Below are positions 21,501 to 32,497 of a stretch of 64,000 nucleotides of DNA, piece after piece; position 1 is the stretch's first letter; every line of letters starts with the position of its first letter. Source of the DNA: Paragordius varius (Eukaryota > Nematomorpha); contig OZ176058.1 in the NCBI GenBank assembly GCA_964247055.1, positions 744,001 through 808,000 on the forward strand, in the 5' to 3' direction. A program made the translations under genes and the position numbers. Under the pieces are notes generated by a model. It had not been told where the DNA came from. It made no database searches and saw only the letters and a program-made list of their open reading frames with translations.

Positions 21501-24238
21501 TTTTTATCTTCCAGAATGTTTTTGAAATCCAAAAAATTATTTTTAATTATAATATAAAATATTATATATTTCACAAAATTTTTTTTTTTAATAATTTTAA
21601 TAAAAATTTTTATAATATTTTTGGATAATAAAATATTTATGTTTTAATATATTTAATTATATTACAAAATTAATATTTTATTAAATAATATATTTTTATT
21701 AAAATTTATATTTTTTTATTAATAATTTATTTTTATTTTACAAATATTTTATAATTAAATAATTTAATTTTTTTATTTTCCAGAATGTATTTGAAATCCA
21801 AAAAAATGTAATTCCCCAAGGTTCACACGTGGCCGTTATTGATGATTTATTAGCCACGGGCGGTATAAATATATTTATTTTTTAAAAAATTAAAATTATA
21901 AATTAATTTTATAAATAATTAAAATTAATAATATACTTATAAATTAATTAATTTAAATATTTAATTTATTTATTCATATTAATGTAGAAATAATAAAAAA
22001 AATTTATAGTATTGAATTTTTATTTAAAAATTAATAAATTTTAATAATTTTTAACTATGGAATAATAATTATATTTATAATATAATTATTTTTGAAAAAA
22101 TTTTATTTATAATAAAATAAAATTAATAAATTAATTATTGTTAAAATTGAAATATATGGACAAAAGGTAAAAATATAAAGATAAATATTTTTTTTCAATG
22201 GACAACCATACCTTATAAATCTTGATTAATTTAAATTTTACTCATTATTTTTTACTAAAATATAAAATAGAGATATAATTGGTAACACAATTAATTATAT
22301 ATTTTAGTTTTGATTATAATACTTTATAATAAATAGAAAAAATATAATTGTTTTTTTCATAAAAATTATTTGTCTTAATATTTTTACGTTTTGTCCATAG
22401 TATAATTAACAGTTTTTACTGTATATATTGATTAAATAATTGTATTGCAAATATCAATTTTTGTTTATAAAATATTCCTTTTTGAGTCAAAAAATTTAAA
22501 ATAATAAAATTAGATAATTTTGAATAATACAAAATTACTTTTGAAAAGGATGGAATTTTGTTTTCAAATTTTAAACTTTAGTTTTTTATATAAAAAGTTT
22601 ATATTCTGAATTTAAAATGGTTGTCTTTAAAAACAATCAATATTCTTCAAATAAAAATCCCTTTGTATACGATAATGTGATTTTTAAAAATTAATCTATT
22701 GTATTAACTTGATTGAATAAAAAAATTGATAACTAAGTCCTTTAAATTAAAAATATTGCCTTAAAATTCAAAAGTTTGAATTGAAAATTTGGGTTTTAAG
22801 AAAAAAATGCTGCATATTTTCATTTAAAAGTTTTCAAAATAAAATTTTATTTAAATACTTCATTTCCAGAAATATTCTTATAATATCTTTTAAAAAATAT
22901 TTTCATACTAAAAAACTGACATGGAGAATGGAATAGTATATTTTTTTACAGTCAAAATTGAAATTATACGTGAGGACAAAACGTAAAAATATAAAAACAA
23001 ATATTTTTTTTAAACTACTTTTCAAACTTGATTGATTTAAATATAACTCATTGTTTAAAAATGCAAAATATTAAAAAAAGATGTATTGGTAACATAATAG
23101 ATAATATATTACACCATTGTAGTTAAATGGTTTAAATATGCAAAATTAATGTTTGAAAAATTTAATGGTTGTCTTTTAGAAAAAATATTTGTCTTTATAT
23201 TTTTACATTTTGTCCATAGTATAATTTTAGTTTTTACTGTATAAATGTTAATATTTTTATATACTTACAATGCAAATTCACATTTGAATAATATAAATTC
23301 ACACCCTAAAAATAAATTATATATTTTTCGGCAGCTTATATAACTTATCATATATAAGAAATACATCTTTATGGCGCATAGTTTATTAGATTTTCAGTAT
23401 CATATTAATATTAAACGTATTTTTAACAATAAAAAAAATAGTAATTTTAACTCTTAAAAAACACATAATAATTTACTTTAGGGTAAATTTAAATATATTG
23501 GGGTGGGGGGGGAGGGAATTTGAATTGTTTAAGGATGAATTTGAATTGATTAAGGGTGAATTTGAATTGTTTAAGGGTCATTTTGAATTGTTTGAGGGTG
23601 AATTTGAATTGTTCGAGGGTAAATTTAAATTGTCCAAAGGAAATATAAATTGTTTAAGGGTGAATTTGAATTGAAGGGTGAATATGAACTGTTATATGAA
23701 TTTGAACTGTTTAAGGGTGAAATTGAATTGTTTGAGGGTAAATTTAAAATGTTTAAGGGTGAATTTAAATTGTTCGAGAGTGAATTTGAATTGTTCGAGA
23801 AGGGTGAATTTGTTTAAGAGAGAATTTGAATTGTAAATGGTAAATTTGAATTGCTCAAGGGTGAATTTGAATTTTTCAAGGGTGAATAAGAATTGTTTAA
23901 GGGTGAATTTGAACTGTTTAAGGGTATTAAATTGTTTGAATTTGATTTGTTTGTTCGAGGATGAATTTGATTTGTACGAGGGTCAATTTATATTTTCCAA
24001 GTGTAAATTTGCATTGTTTTAGGGTGAATTTGAACTATAAATGGTATAAATAAAATTAATTTTCTTATAATTTTTTTTAATTTTATGTTTTATAGGGAGT
24101 ATGGAAGCGTCGTGTCGCTTAGTTGAAATGGTTGGGGGTCAAGTTACCCTTTGTGTCGTCGTTATGGAATTAACTGAACTCCAAGGCTCTAAAAAACTGA
24201 CGACAAAATGGCCGCTATGGTCCATGTTGAAATTTTAA
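16179..24238 (+). CDS. APRT: Adenine phosphoribosyltransferase (four 3' coding exons)
   Basis: The product makes AMP from adenine and PRPP in cytosolic purine salvage. Four exons join in frame: 16,179-16,333 (phase 2 start, phase 1 end), 18,658-18,740, 21,784-21,862 and 24,096-24,238, with stop TAA at 24,236. Every junction is AG...GT and codon phases agree. The ~152 residues include [47 protein letters not shown] and the PRPP-binding loop [11 protein letters not shown]. All align with the equivalent segments of animal APRT ([17 protein letters not shown]). The C-terminus is also of family length. The first exon (about 30 residues, ending in an Arg codon split at phase 2) was not found. It should lie upstream of 15,125 or is too diverged to see. 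Introns of 2.2-3.0 kb contain exon-edge echoes, family A elements and an expanded family B element. Catalytic residues look intact. Confidence 0.9.
16868..18460 (+). repeat. Four echoes of the 3' edge of APRT exon 2 (donor side)
   Basis: The exon end, CGCCCCATTAGTCGCCTACC followed by ATTTAAGTAA, recurs at 17,012-17,053 and 17,461-17,492 with donor included. It recurs as a shortened form at 18,431-18,460 and as a fragment lacking the donor at 16,868-16,888. Three are preceded by AAGTTCCTTAAT-like sequence matching the exon's GGTTCCTGAT. Between echoes the DNA is almost pure A and T. Confidence 0.88.
18478..18510. repeat. (TA)n microsatellite
   Basis: This simple TA run of about 30 bp follows the last donor echo of exon 2. 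Confidence 0.8.
18658..18740 (+). CDS. APRT: APRT exon ([15 protein letters not shown])
   Basis: The acceptor is ATTTCAG|AATTACC. The first two bases complete the split Lys codon and the exon ends after GlyTyr..GGATCA at donor GTAATT in phase 0. It encodes the flexible region RKKGKLPG and the conserved YxLEYG motif of APRT. Its 3' edge is echoed seven times downstream. Confidence 0.9.
18993..21115 (+). repeat. Seven echoes of the 3' edge of the APRT exon ending at 18,740
   Basis: The exon end (AAATATGACCTTGAATATGG then ATCAGTAATTAAATTAA) recurs near 18,993, 19,414, 19,689, 20,030, 20,333, 20,694 and 21,076. Two are exact over the exon part. Four read GAGCTCGAATATGG or a close variant, so the echoes form two sublineages. 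Each keeps a GTAATT donor. Some intervening DNA is also repeated: the block with AAGTTAATTTTTTTATAGA and TTATTGTTTTTATAAAATAT occurs before several echoes, which shows tandem duplication of units of several hundred bases. Confidence 0.9.
19861..19942 (+). other. GC-richer perfect hairpin in APRT intron
   Basis: TATAAATCAGGAAGGAGT (19,887-19,904) is answered by its exact complement at 19,925-19,942, leaving a 20-base loop. It is preceded by a small palindrome-like GGCGGAAAGGCGCC. It stands out in an intron that is otherwise nearly all A and T. It could be a relic of an insertion, a small hairpin RNA or a structural site. The family is not recognised. Confidence 0.75.
21498..21540 (+). repeat. 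Echo of the 5' edge of the next APRT exon (acceptor side)
   Basis: AATTTAATTTTTTTTATCTT then CCAGAATGTTTTTGAAATCC repeats the real acceptor and exon start at 21,765-21,800, 269 bases further on. After about 25 exon bases the match stops in AT-rich DNA. Confidence 0.85.
21784..21862 (+). CDS. APRT: APRT exon with PRPP-binding loop
   Basis: The acceptor is TTTTCCAG|AATGTA. It reads [20 protein letters not shown] and then DLLATG with a split Gly codon at donor GGGCG|GTATAA. The DDLLATGG loop binds the PRPP 5-phosphate in this family. Phase 0 in and phase 1 out fit its neighbours. Confidence 0.92.
22139..22421. mobile_element. TIR element family A in the last APRT intron
   Basis: The left end is TAAAATTGAAATATATGGAC with GGACAACCATACCTTATAAA. 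The right end is TTTTTACGTTTTGTCCATAG then TTTTTACTG followed by TA. The interior is AT-rich. Confidence 0.65.
22949..23239. mobile_element. TIR element family A, second in the last APRT intron
   Basis: It starts CAGTCAAAATTGAAATTATA and ends ATTTTAGTTTTTACTG, with TA on both sides. The inner word GGTTGTCTTTTAGAAAAAAT is typical. The copy is well preserved. Confidence 0.7.
23260..24046. mobile_element. MITE family B with a right arm expanded to ~25 repeat units
   Basis: The left end is short (TACTTACAATGCAAATTCAC) and has two or three units. The right arm from 23,480 to 24,046 is a long array of ~21-bp units of the form AAGGGTGAATTTGAATTG with TTT or TTC between them, ending CTATAAATGGTA. 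Common variants have GTTCGAGGGT or GTTTAAGGGT. A G-run lies at about 23,502-23,514. Elements of this family normally have one to five units per arm. The array ends 50 bases before the last APRT exon, and the open frame at 23,837 is only a product of the repeat. Confidence 0.8.
24096..24238 (+). CDS. APRT: APRT last exon
   Basis: It follows TTTTATAG and completes the split Gly codon. It then reads [30 protein letters not shown] and a C-terminus ending PLWSMLKF, stop. The VELT.L.G segment and aromatic C-terminus fit animal APRT. The acceptor is 50 bases from the end of an expanded repeat array. The end of this exon is echoed downstream. Confidence 0.88.
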
Positions 24239-24239
24239 G

Positions 24240-25040
24240 AAATATTTTGCTGAAAATTTGAAATTATATACTTACTGCATTTATATATTTATGTTTATAT
24301 ATATTGACAAAAAATATTGACAAGCTGGATATATTACATAAAAATTGAAATTACAAGCTTCAAAAGGCTTAAAATGGCATAGTCAGAAGAAATTTAAAAA
24401 GATTTTGAGAAATTATATACTGCATATGTAAATCATTGTTTATATATATATATCTATATATTGACAAAAAATAGTTAAAATTTATATATATATATATTGA
24501 CAAAAAATGTTAACTTTTGATAAAAAAGCTGGATATATTACAGTAAAAATAATTCCAAGCTTCAAAGGCTAAAAATGGCATATTTAGAAGAAATTATTAA
24601 TTTTGAAATTATTTATTGCATTTATATATTAATGTTGTATATTGACAAAAAAAGCTAATTTTTGATAAAAGATGGATATATTGCAGTAAAATTGAAAATA
24701 TAAGCTTCAAAAGGCTCAAAATGGCATGGTCAGAAGAAATTTTTAATTTTGAACACATATGTCTACTAATATATATATATATATATATATTTGACAAAAA
24801 ATGTTCTTTTGATAAAAAAGAATGGATATATTACAGTAAAAATTGAAATTACAGCTTCAAAAGCTTAAAATAGCATAGTCAGAAGAAATTTTTAAATATT
24901 CTAAAAATATGTGTAGTAAAAAATGTTAACTTTTGTAAAAAGATGGATATATTACAGTAAAAATTGAAATTATAAGCTTCAAAACACTGACGGAAAAATG
25001 GGTTCTGTCGCCAAGAAAAATTTTTTATTTTAAAAATATG
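24240..25040 (+). repeat. About five echoes of the APRT last-exon end in the 3' flank
   Basis: The words AGCTTCAAAAGGCT, AAAATGGCATAGTCAGAAGA and GGATATATTACAGTAAAAAT recur with periods of about 120-205 bases (echo starts near 24,355, 24,556, 24,702, 24,852 and 24,973). They resemble the exon end, CTCCAAGGCTCTAAAAAACT followed by GACAAAATGGCCGCTATGGT. The last unit restores AACACTGACGGAAAAATGG. Units include the post-stop sequence GAAATTATATACT with CTGCAT. The array therefore arose by tandem duplication of the terminal exon edge with its 3' UTR. Confidence 0.75.
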
Positions 25041-25541
25041 TGTAGTCTAACCAATTTACATTATTGTTGGGCACAAATGGCACCACACAGTAGCATATAT
25101 TATAAAATTAGCTTTCTCCATAATTAATGTTGCGCAAGATGGAAAAAAACTATTTAATATCAGCCATTTGTTGTTTTTTATACCCACTCGCACGCTATTG
25201 TCTTGCCAATTGACGACAAACTATTATAATGAGAATAAATCCCCAACATAAATGTGCATTCTGAATAAATTCACGGCAGAATTTTGTAAAAAATGTAAAA
25301 TATAGTCTATGTAATTAGCTCATTAAACTGTTTTTTATAGGCTTATATATTTATATACACACTATATATATATATATATATTATGTGAATTATTACTATA
25401 TTAATGTATAATTTTGAAAATAATATTAGTTTTTTTGTATGCGGTGCTTATATTTTTTTGACAAAATGCTCTTTATTTTATTGCATATGCAAAATTATTT
25501 ATTATTTCTTGGTATAAAATTGAAAATTTATTTATTTGGGA

Positions 25542-25606
<65 letters not shown>

Positions 25607-25699
25607 GTTTGGCATTTAATTGATGAATCTAACTATTCCTTGGCGTAATAAATTAAGTCATTATATATATTTAGTATTGAAAATTTAAAATATACTCAT
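25041..25699. other. AT-rich flank with (TA)n, no gene seen
   Basis: No exon or element was recognised. It contains (TA)n runs at 25,364-25,382 and 25,550-25,603, the latter creating a spurious poly-Ile/Tyr frame. It may hold the rest of the APRT 3' flank. Confidence 0.5.
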
Positions 25700-26335
25700 A
25701 AGTGGAAATGTTATTAAGCAACATATTTTATTTCAATTATTATTTGAATGTTGAAAATATATGGTTAATTGTTGGTCAACAAATATATTATTAGTAACCT
25801 ATTTTGTTGCAAATATTATTTAATTGTTGGAAATATATGGTTAATTGCAAATAAAAAATGTTATTGGGCAACATATTTTTTTTCCAAATTTTATTTGATT
25901 GTTGGTAATATATGGTTGATTGCTCGAAACGCAAAGATATGATTGGGTTGCTTATTTAAATTGTGTTGAATATATATGTATTGTTGGTAAACAAATATAT
26001 TATTGACCTATTTTTATTGTTGTAAATATATGTTGATTGGAAACAAAAAATGTTATTGAGCAACATATTTTAGTTGCAATTATTATTTGATTGTTGGAAA
26101 TATATGGTTAATTTTGATTGTTACAAATGTTTGATTTTATGAATATATATGGTTAATTGTTGGAAACAGAAAAATGTTATTGGGTAAAAATTTTTATAGT
26201 TGTAAATATTATTTAATTTTTGGGCTTATATGGTTAATTGTTGGTAAACAAATATATTATTAGTAACCTATTATAATTTTTGCAAATATTATTTAATTGT
26301 TGGAAACCTAATTGGGTAACGTTGGAAAAAGTATT
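25700..26335. repeat. Degenerate ~75-bp tandem repeat
   Basis: Words such as TTATTTGATTGTTGGAAATA, TATGGTTAATTGTTGG and AAACAAATATATTATTAGTA recur about eight or nine times. Unit variants alternate between GGGCAACATATTTT and AGTAACCTATTTT. It is non-coding and does not match other parts of the window. Confidence 0.7.
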
Positions 26336-26559
26336 TTATTATCTTTTTAGATATCGTCCATATTAATAATAAACTATATGGAAAGAACTTTCAAATCATT
26401 AGTGTAAACGAAATAAAGCTAGTTTTTAAATTTTTAATTTTGTAACTTATAACGTATTAAAAAGCCAATGTTTTAAATAATTCCATCATTATTTTTTGTT
26501 TTGAAATTTAGATTATCAAAGATAATATATTACATTATTATATTTATTCATAAAAAATA

Positions 26560-27595
26560 AAGCTTTAAATTAATAAATATATATATAAAATGTTTAATTC
26601 TTTTAGTTTTGCAAAAATCAAACGTTTTACATCTATCTGTCTGTACATTATCAATACTATAAACTTTATCATAATTTTATAATATTTTAGATCAAACATA
26701 TTTCAAAATTATTATTACTATTAATTCTAATTTAATTTCACTCCACATTTATTATAAAATCGCTATCTGTTGGGAAAAATATCACTAAGACTTATTTGGG
26801 AGCTTATTTTGAAGTTATGATTTGGGCAACCGTCCATTGGCCTAAAACCTTTTGCGAAGGATCAAAAATGTTGTAAAGTTTTGCGTATTTAGTGATTCTA
26901 TCAGATATAAGTGCCGTGATTTTGGTGATGCAAAAACTATCAGTTTTTTTATAATATCGAGGTGAGATTTCTTCTATGGAATTAAATTGAATTTGAGATT
27001 TTCCAATGAGGGGATCTTGTCAAATTCAATGCCCGAGTTGAAAATTTTCTTTAGAGAAAAGTAGTGTAGATCAAATCTCTTCCGCGTGTTTGAAAATACA
27101 CCATCATTACCTGGGGGCGAGTTTATATACTGTAAAGTTTGCTATTATTTCGGAATAGAAGAACGACTCTAACTCGGACAATTCTATTCTGTTAAAGGTG
27201 GCTGGTTTTGAACTCAGAAGAGGGGGATTACTAATTCTGTTATCTAATGAATTTTCAATCGTTTCGGTGTCGATATCGAAGTATTAGGAAATCCCTATAA
27301 TAAAAATGGCTTTCTTGTGGTTAAAATTATAGACGCTCAAAATAGTTTGGTTTGAGGGGGTTATTCCTGCCGGGATGGGTCAGAACATAGGATTATTATT
27401 TCGTAAAGAATGTCTTTGAATTAGATTTATACGTAGGTTTAATGAATCTGGCAAGTAGTGGATTCGGCCAGTTCCTACTATTGGATTTTACTCATCCGGT
27501 GATATAGATAGTTCGTTTGTGCAGAAGTATGGGTTTTATTGCTCCCTTTTTGAATATTGGGACTTTATTAGTTTTAAAATGTGAAATTGTTTTTG
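26560..27595 (-). repeat. Dispersed GC-richer repeat R2, copy b (decayed coding on minus strand)
   Basis: Copies lie at 48,275-49,860 and 51,000-51,770, always just upstream of R1. Composition is less AT-rich than the surroundings. The minus strand shows conserved peptide fragments in several frames (NIFDPSQKVLG, YFDIDTETIENSL, EISPRYYK), and two relatives keep short open frames at 48,500-48,691 and 51,553-51,747. The pattern is that of a long-dead protein-coding mobile element. I do not recognise the protein, and I cannot exclude a viral origin. Confidence 0.55.
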
Positions 27596-28128
27596 GATTG
27601 ACCAAAAATTAAATATTTTCAAATGCGGAATAAAAAAAACACATTTTGAAAGTTTCTGTTATAATTTATTGAACGAAATTTTTTTTTAAGAGAAGGTATA
27701 TATTTTAAATTTTTTAGTTTTACAAATATATCATAAAAACAAATGTAGCGTTATTTTTATTTAATGCTTTAAACATTTTCGTATATGTTAAAGATCCGAC
27801 ATCTTTTTACTAAGACCATTTTTTAATATTATGAAAATTTAAAAAATATAATTAATAAAACTTAGAATACCAGTCAAAAGCCATAGGGTCTACATAACTC
27901 TACATGAACAAAATAGGTTATAAAACAGTATTTGTCTTTTAGAAAATATATTTTTTAATTTTAATTTGAAACTGAATAAATACATTTTATACTGTACTTT
28001 TAAGGTTATGAATATTTAAAAGAGAATCGCCATTGGTTTTTAAAAAGAAAATACACATTATTTGTAAAATTAAATTTTTATTTAAAACGTATGTATTTTT
28101 CGGGGTATATAAAAAATTTAGCCTAATA

Positions 28129-28661
28129 TACCCATTTGAACTTCAAGAGTAAACACTTTAAGTTGGTCCTTTACTATTTCAAGTTCGTCCTTTAACATTT
28201 CAAGTTCGTCCTTCAACACTTGGACCTTAAACAGTTTGTTAAAATTTTGATTCAACCATAATTTTTGCATGTATTTTTATATTTTATTTTTAACCTAATT
28301 TTCTTTATTTATTATTGTTCATTTAAAAAAAATTTTGTTCAACCACTTTTTTGTTTCAAACTTAAATATTTTTCCAATTAACAAAATTATTAACTTTTAA
28401 TTTTCAAAAAAAAATCGGGAAACTTATATAATTTTTTTAATTACATATTTAAATCATATAAATATCCAAAATAATTTTAAGATATTAATAAAGATATACG
28501 GTTCCTCACTGATTAAAGGTTGATATTGATTTAAATATTATGTAAAATAATAGAAAATATAAACGATGAAATAGATGAATGATATACGATTTGATTTGAA
28601 AAGTAAAAATAAAACAAAAAAGTAAAAAATATTCAAGTATATTCTTTAAGTGTAAACGATA
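28129..28661. mobile_element. Foldback-type MITE, family D (copy in R1-b)
   Basis: The left end TACCCATTTGAACTTCAAGA is followed by four units with AGTTCGTCCTT or AGTTGGTCCTT. The right end is degenerate, AGTGTAAACGATA. TA precedes it. The position in R1 is the same as 531-1,122. Confidence 0.6.
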
Positions 28662-28662
28662 C

Positions 28663-28701
<39 letters not shown>

Positions 28702-29034
28702 TTATATTCGAAATTAACTGATAAACGGCCCTTATATATAGTAAATATTTTTTATAAAATAATATTTTTTGATGGATATTTACACCAATAATTATTAGTT
28801 TTACAAATTAAATAAACCAATAAAGAAAGAATATTTAAGATTATTTAGTTTGATTAAATATAAATGGTCGGAAAGTTGTGTAAAATAAGATAATTTTTAA
28901 ATTTATTAAATCATTTAAAATGTCTACTAATAATTACTTTTATAGCAATAAAATCTAAAATTACACGATACTATTAATTTTAATAAGGTGTATATTAAAT
29001 ATTACTATTTATTTTTGATATTGGTGTTAATGTA

Positions 29035-29292
29035 TACAATTACAGTTCAAATTCACCCCTGAACAATTCGAATTCCGCCAACAATTCAAATTCCCACTAA
29101 AATAAATTATGTGTTTTTATAAGATTACAATTACCATTATTTTTTAATATTTCAAATATAAAATTTTGTTTAAAATTAATATAATGCTGAAAAAATAATA
29201 AACTATTTAGAAAAAAGTTTCATATTAATGATAAGGTTTATTTTAGCCCAACACATATTTATTTTTAGGGAGAATTCGAATTGTAAATGGTA
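29035..29292. mobile_element. MITE family B (copy in R1-b)
   Basis: The left end is TACAATTACAGTTCAAATTC and the right end GAATTCGAATTGTAAATGG then TA. The middle includes TAATATAATGCTGAAAAAAT, the standard centre of this family. TA flanks both sides. Confidence 0.65.
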
Positions 29293-30697
29293 TATCATGA
29301 AATATGTCACAATAATTATCAATTATTGTTTCCGCAATAATATAATGTTTGGGTATAATTTACATTTTCTGGTTATGTAACATTTTAAAATATGCAATGA
29401 AACGAAAACATGGTTTTAAAAGACGGGCTCTTAAATATCAGAAAGGAATTAAAAAAGTGTAATCATATAACTTATAAAAGTAATAAATTTTAGTATAACT
29501 TATTATTAATAATATGTATGAATTGTGCTTCAGATTATCAATGGACCCGATTATAATCCCGGTTTTGGGAATAATACACGTGTTTAATATTTGCCATAAA
29601 TTGATTGATAGATATCGAAAAAATTATCAATTTTTAAGTATTCTTTTTTTTCTATATTTTACTCTGCAGATATATTCAAAAAAGGAATAAATTAATGATT
29701 TAAGTTTTTAGGCTTATAAAGTTGCACCCACAAACTAGTAAGTAAATCTACCTTACACAATTATAATAGAAGAACAAGTACCCTTTTAAAGTATCATAAA
29801 AGGTTATGATTCATAAATCTAATTTTTAATTTTCCCTGTTTATAAAGAACAGCTCAGAGAACGGATCATTATATGGCGTTTGTTTCAGAAATAAATGCGT
29901 TGATTTTTGGCATTTTATTTTAATGTTATAATTACATATTTAGTTAAGATATATATTGGGGTATTGTTCTAATAGCAAGTCACAATTGTTTTTGCAAAAT
30001 TGTATTAAACATGCATCAGGAAAAAAATTACATTTATATTTCTCGGTTAAAATACTATATCAAATTAAAATTAAATCCCATTTTAAAATGATGATGTTGC
30101 CCATTCATCCAAAACGCTCATTTTTGCCGATTAAGAATTTAAAAATTATATTTTAAATGATTTTTTTGTATATCGTACTTAAAAGCATTAGTTTTATACA
30201 TACCCTCTTGTATTACCTATTGGCCGACAATAAAGCGGGCCAGTTTATATCAAAATGTTTCAGCACAATAAATAGAGATTAGCTTTCTCAAATAAATGAT
30301 TATTAAAAAATACTTTTTTAAAATTGCATTACATTTAATTTGTGTAATAAGAAAAGCTTGACCTGTTGACTTAGCATATGAGTGATTTGTATTAAATCAA
30401 GGTTATAGAATATGCGGCCATTGAATTATTTTCTGTAAAAAGTATTTAATTGTTTACATCTTAAAAATTCATTTATAAGATAAAACTTAAGCATTTTTTA
30501 TCACACTAATTAAAGCGAGATGGCGTAGAAAAATATTTTTCCCATGAGGATACATGGATATGTTTCATGTGGAGAGAATCCAACTTTATAAGTTTTTTTA
30601 AAATATATATTTATACCATTAAATATAAGAATCTATAAATATTTACTACCTACTAGAAAAGCAACCATTTATTTATTGTTTTGAACTAAATTTGAAT

Positions 30698-30737
<40 letters not shown>

Positions 30738-32400
30738 TATGCAGACAAATCGTATATAACAAAAATAAAAATTTTAAATGGAAAACATATTTTTTATTAT
30801 GATTACTCATCGTTTTCTGTTGCAATATAAAAAATCGAGGTGAAAATTGGTAACACACTCGTTTAGCTAAAATTGTAATTACATAGTTAACTTAGGTAAA
30901 GTAGATATTAAAAAGTTTAAAAACACATGGGGAAAATAATTATTTTTTCGTAATATGAAATAAAATAAATGATAAAGCATGACATTTATTTTCAAACCAA
31001 TAAAGATGAACCATAAAACAATATATATAACCTATACTCTTAATTATATAGGTGACGTTTTTAATTAAAATTATCGTGAAAGCAATTGATTTTTACTGAG
31101 ATATATAATTATTATTGATCTGTCATTTTAATTTTTATGTGTTTTAAACATAAAAAATGTAATCAAAAAATTATACAAAAAAATATTTTTAATAAAATTG
31201 ATATGCCATTTGAGTCTTCATTATTGAAGGTTTCCAATAATAATATTATTATAAATTTGTTAGACTACTTATTATTGTAAGACTATTCTTATAAAATATA
31301 AATTATTTTCACACATTATCTAAAATGTTACAGACAAAATGAAAAATTTAAAGTATATTTTTTGCTAAAAGAAAACATTTTTAACATCTTGAGTTCCTAC
31401 ATAATCTATTTTACTGTCAATTATTAAATTTCATATAATCAGTGTGATATTAATTTATTTATTTTATCCGAAATTAAGTAATATTAAATGCAAATATAGA
31501 AGGTTGTTTAAAGAGTATGTTGTTTTTTGATATAAAATATGTTTGTCTTTATATTTTTACTTTGGGTCTGTGTAATTTAAATTATTACTGATAATAAACG
31601 CCCCCGTAAAACAAAGCTGGCTTGTAATTCTAAAAATTTAAATTGACCTAACATTTAGTGGCACATAAATGTAAAAATGTTTTATTATAAAAAATATTTT
31701 TAATTCTACATTCATTATTTAATTTTTTAATTTTATATCACATGAATCCCGCTTTTAGTATTTATATAACTTTTCCCATTTAACCTTTTCACGATATTGT
31801 GGGTTTCGAAATAATTTTTTTTATTAAAATTAAAAAAGCATAATCTCTCAGCAAACAATCATCATACTTATACGGTAACAAGAGCTATTATTGGCCATTT
31901 TGTTTAATTGGATACATGTAAGTTAGTTTTCAATAGGTTCATTTTTTTATAATTTTTAAAAATATATTATATATCTTTCTTGTAGCCGATTAGAATTTTA
32001 GGTGTTTTGATTTCGAGGGATAGAATAGGAGTGTTCTATATATGTCCTCTTGACTAATATTGGCTTTGCTCAGTTATAATATAAATTATAAGTTTGGATT
32101 TGTCTTTATATTTTGTCTGTTTAATTTTAATGTTTATATTGTATAGGTATATCTCAACCAAAAATTTATATACTAACGAGAGCAGCGTTAGTACATTATC
32201 ATTGGTAGCCAAGACGAGAAAAACTATAGTAAAGATAGGATATTATTGGTTTTTTACAAAAGAAATTGACCATAACAATGTTCTCATCAAATTTCGATTA
32301 AAAATTGTTAAAATATTTAATGTAGCGTTTATATTAAAAGTTTTTTCTTTTTTATAGTAAATTTAGAATAAAATCTGCCATCTATTTATAAAAGTTTTTT

Positions 32401-32466
32401 AACGGACAAAAGGCAATAAAAAAAAATTTGAGAAAACATAAACATACCTTTTTAAATCTAAATATT

Positions 32467-32497
<31 letters not shown>

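Larger units (their letters stand above)
27600..32400 (+). repeat. Dispersed repeat R1, copy b
   Basis: It follows R1-a from start to end: the GCTTTAAACATT block, the family D insertion, the TTTAAAATGTCTAC block, the family B insertion and CGGATCATTATATGGCG. It then continues through the 3' block with TTTCGAGGGATAGAATAGG. It extends beyond R1-e to a segment with ACTAACGAGAGCAGCGTTAG that also occurs at 36,680 and 56,780. No coding frame is shared. Confidence 0.7.

Noticed and set aside
23837-24022. 61-codon frame rich in NLNCSRV-type repeats
   Set aside because: It is a translation of the 21-bp units of the expanded family B arm.
24355-24990. AGCTTCAAAAGGCT with GGATATATTACAGTAAAAAT as family A transposon ends
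   Set aside because: The ACAGTAAAAATTGAAATTA word looks like a family A terminus, but it recurs in every tandem unit without a matching right end. It is part of the 3' echo unit and may have been captured once before amplification.
25439-25648. Frame with a run of alternating Ile and Tyr
   Set aside because: It is produced by a (TA)n microsatellite.
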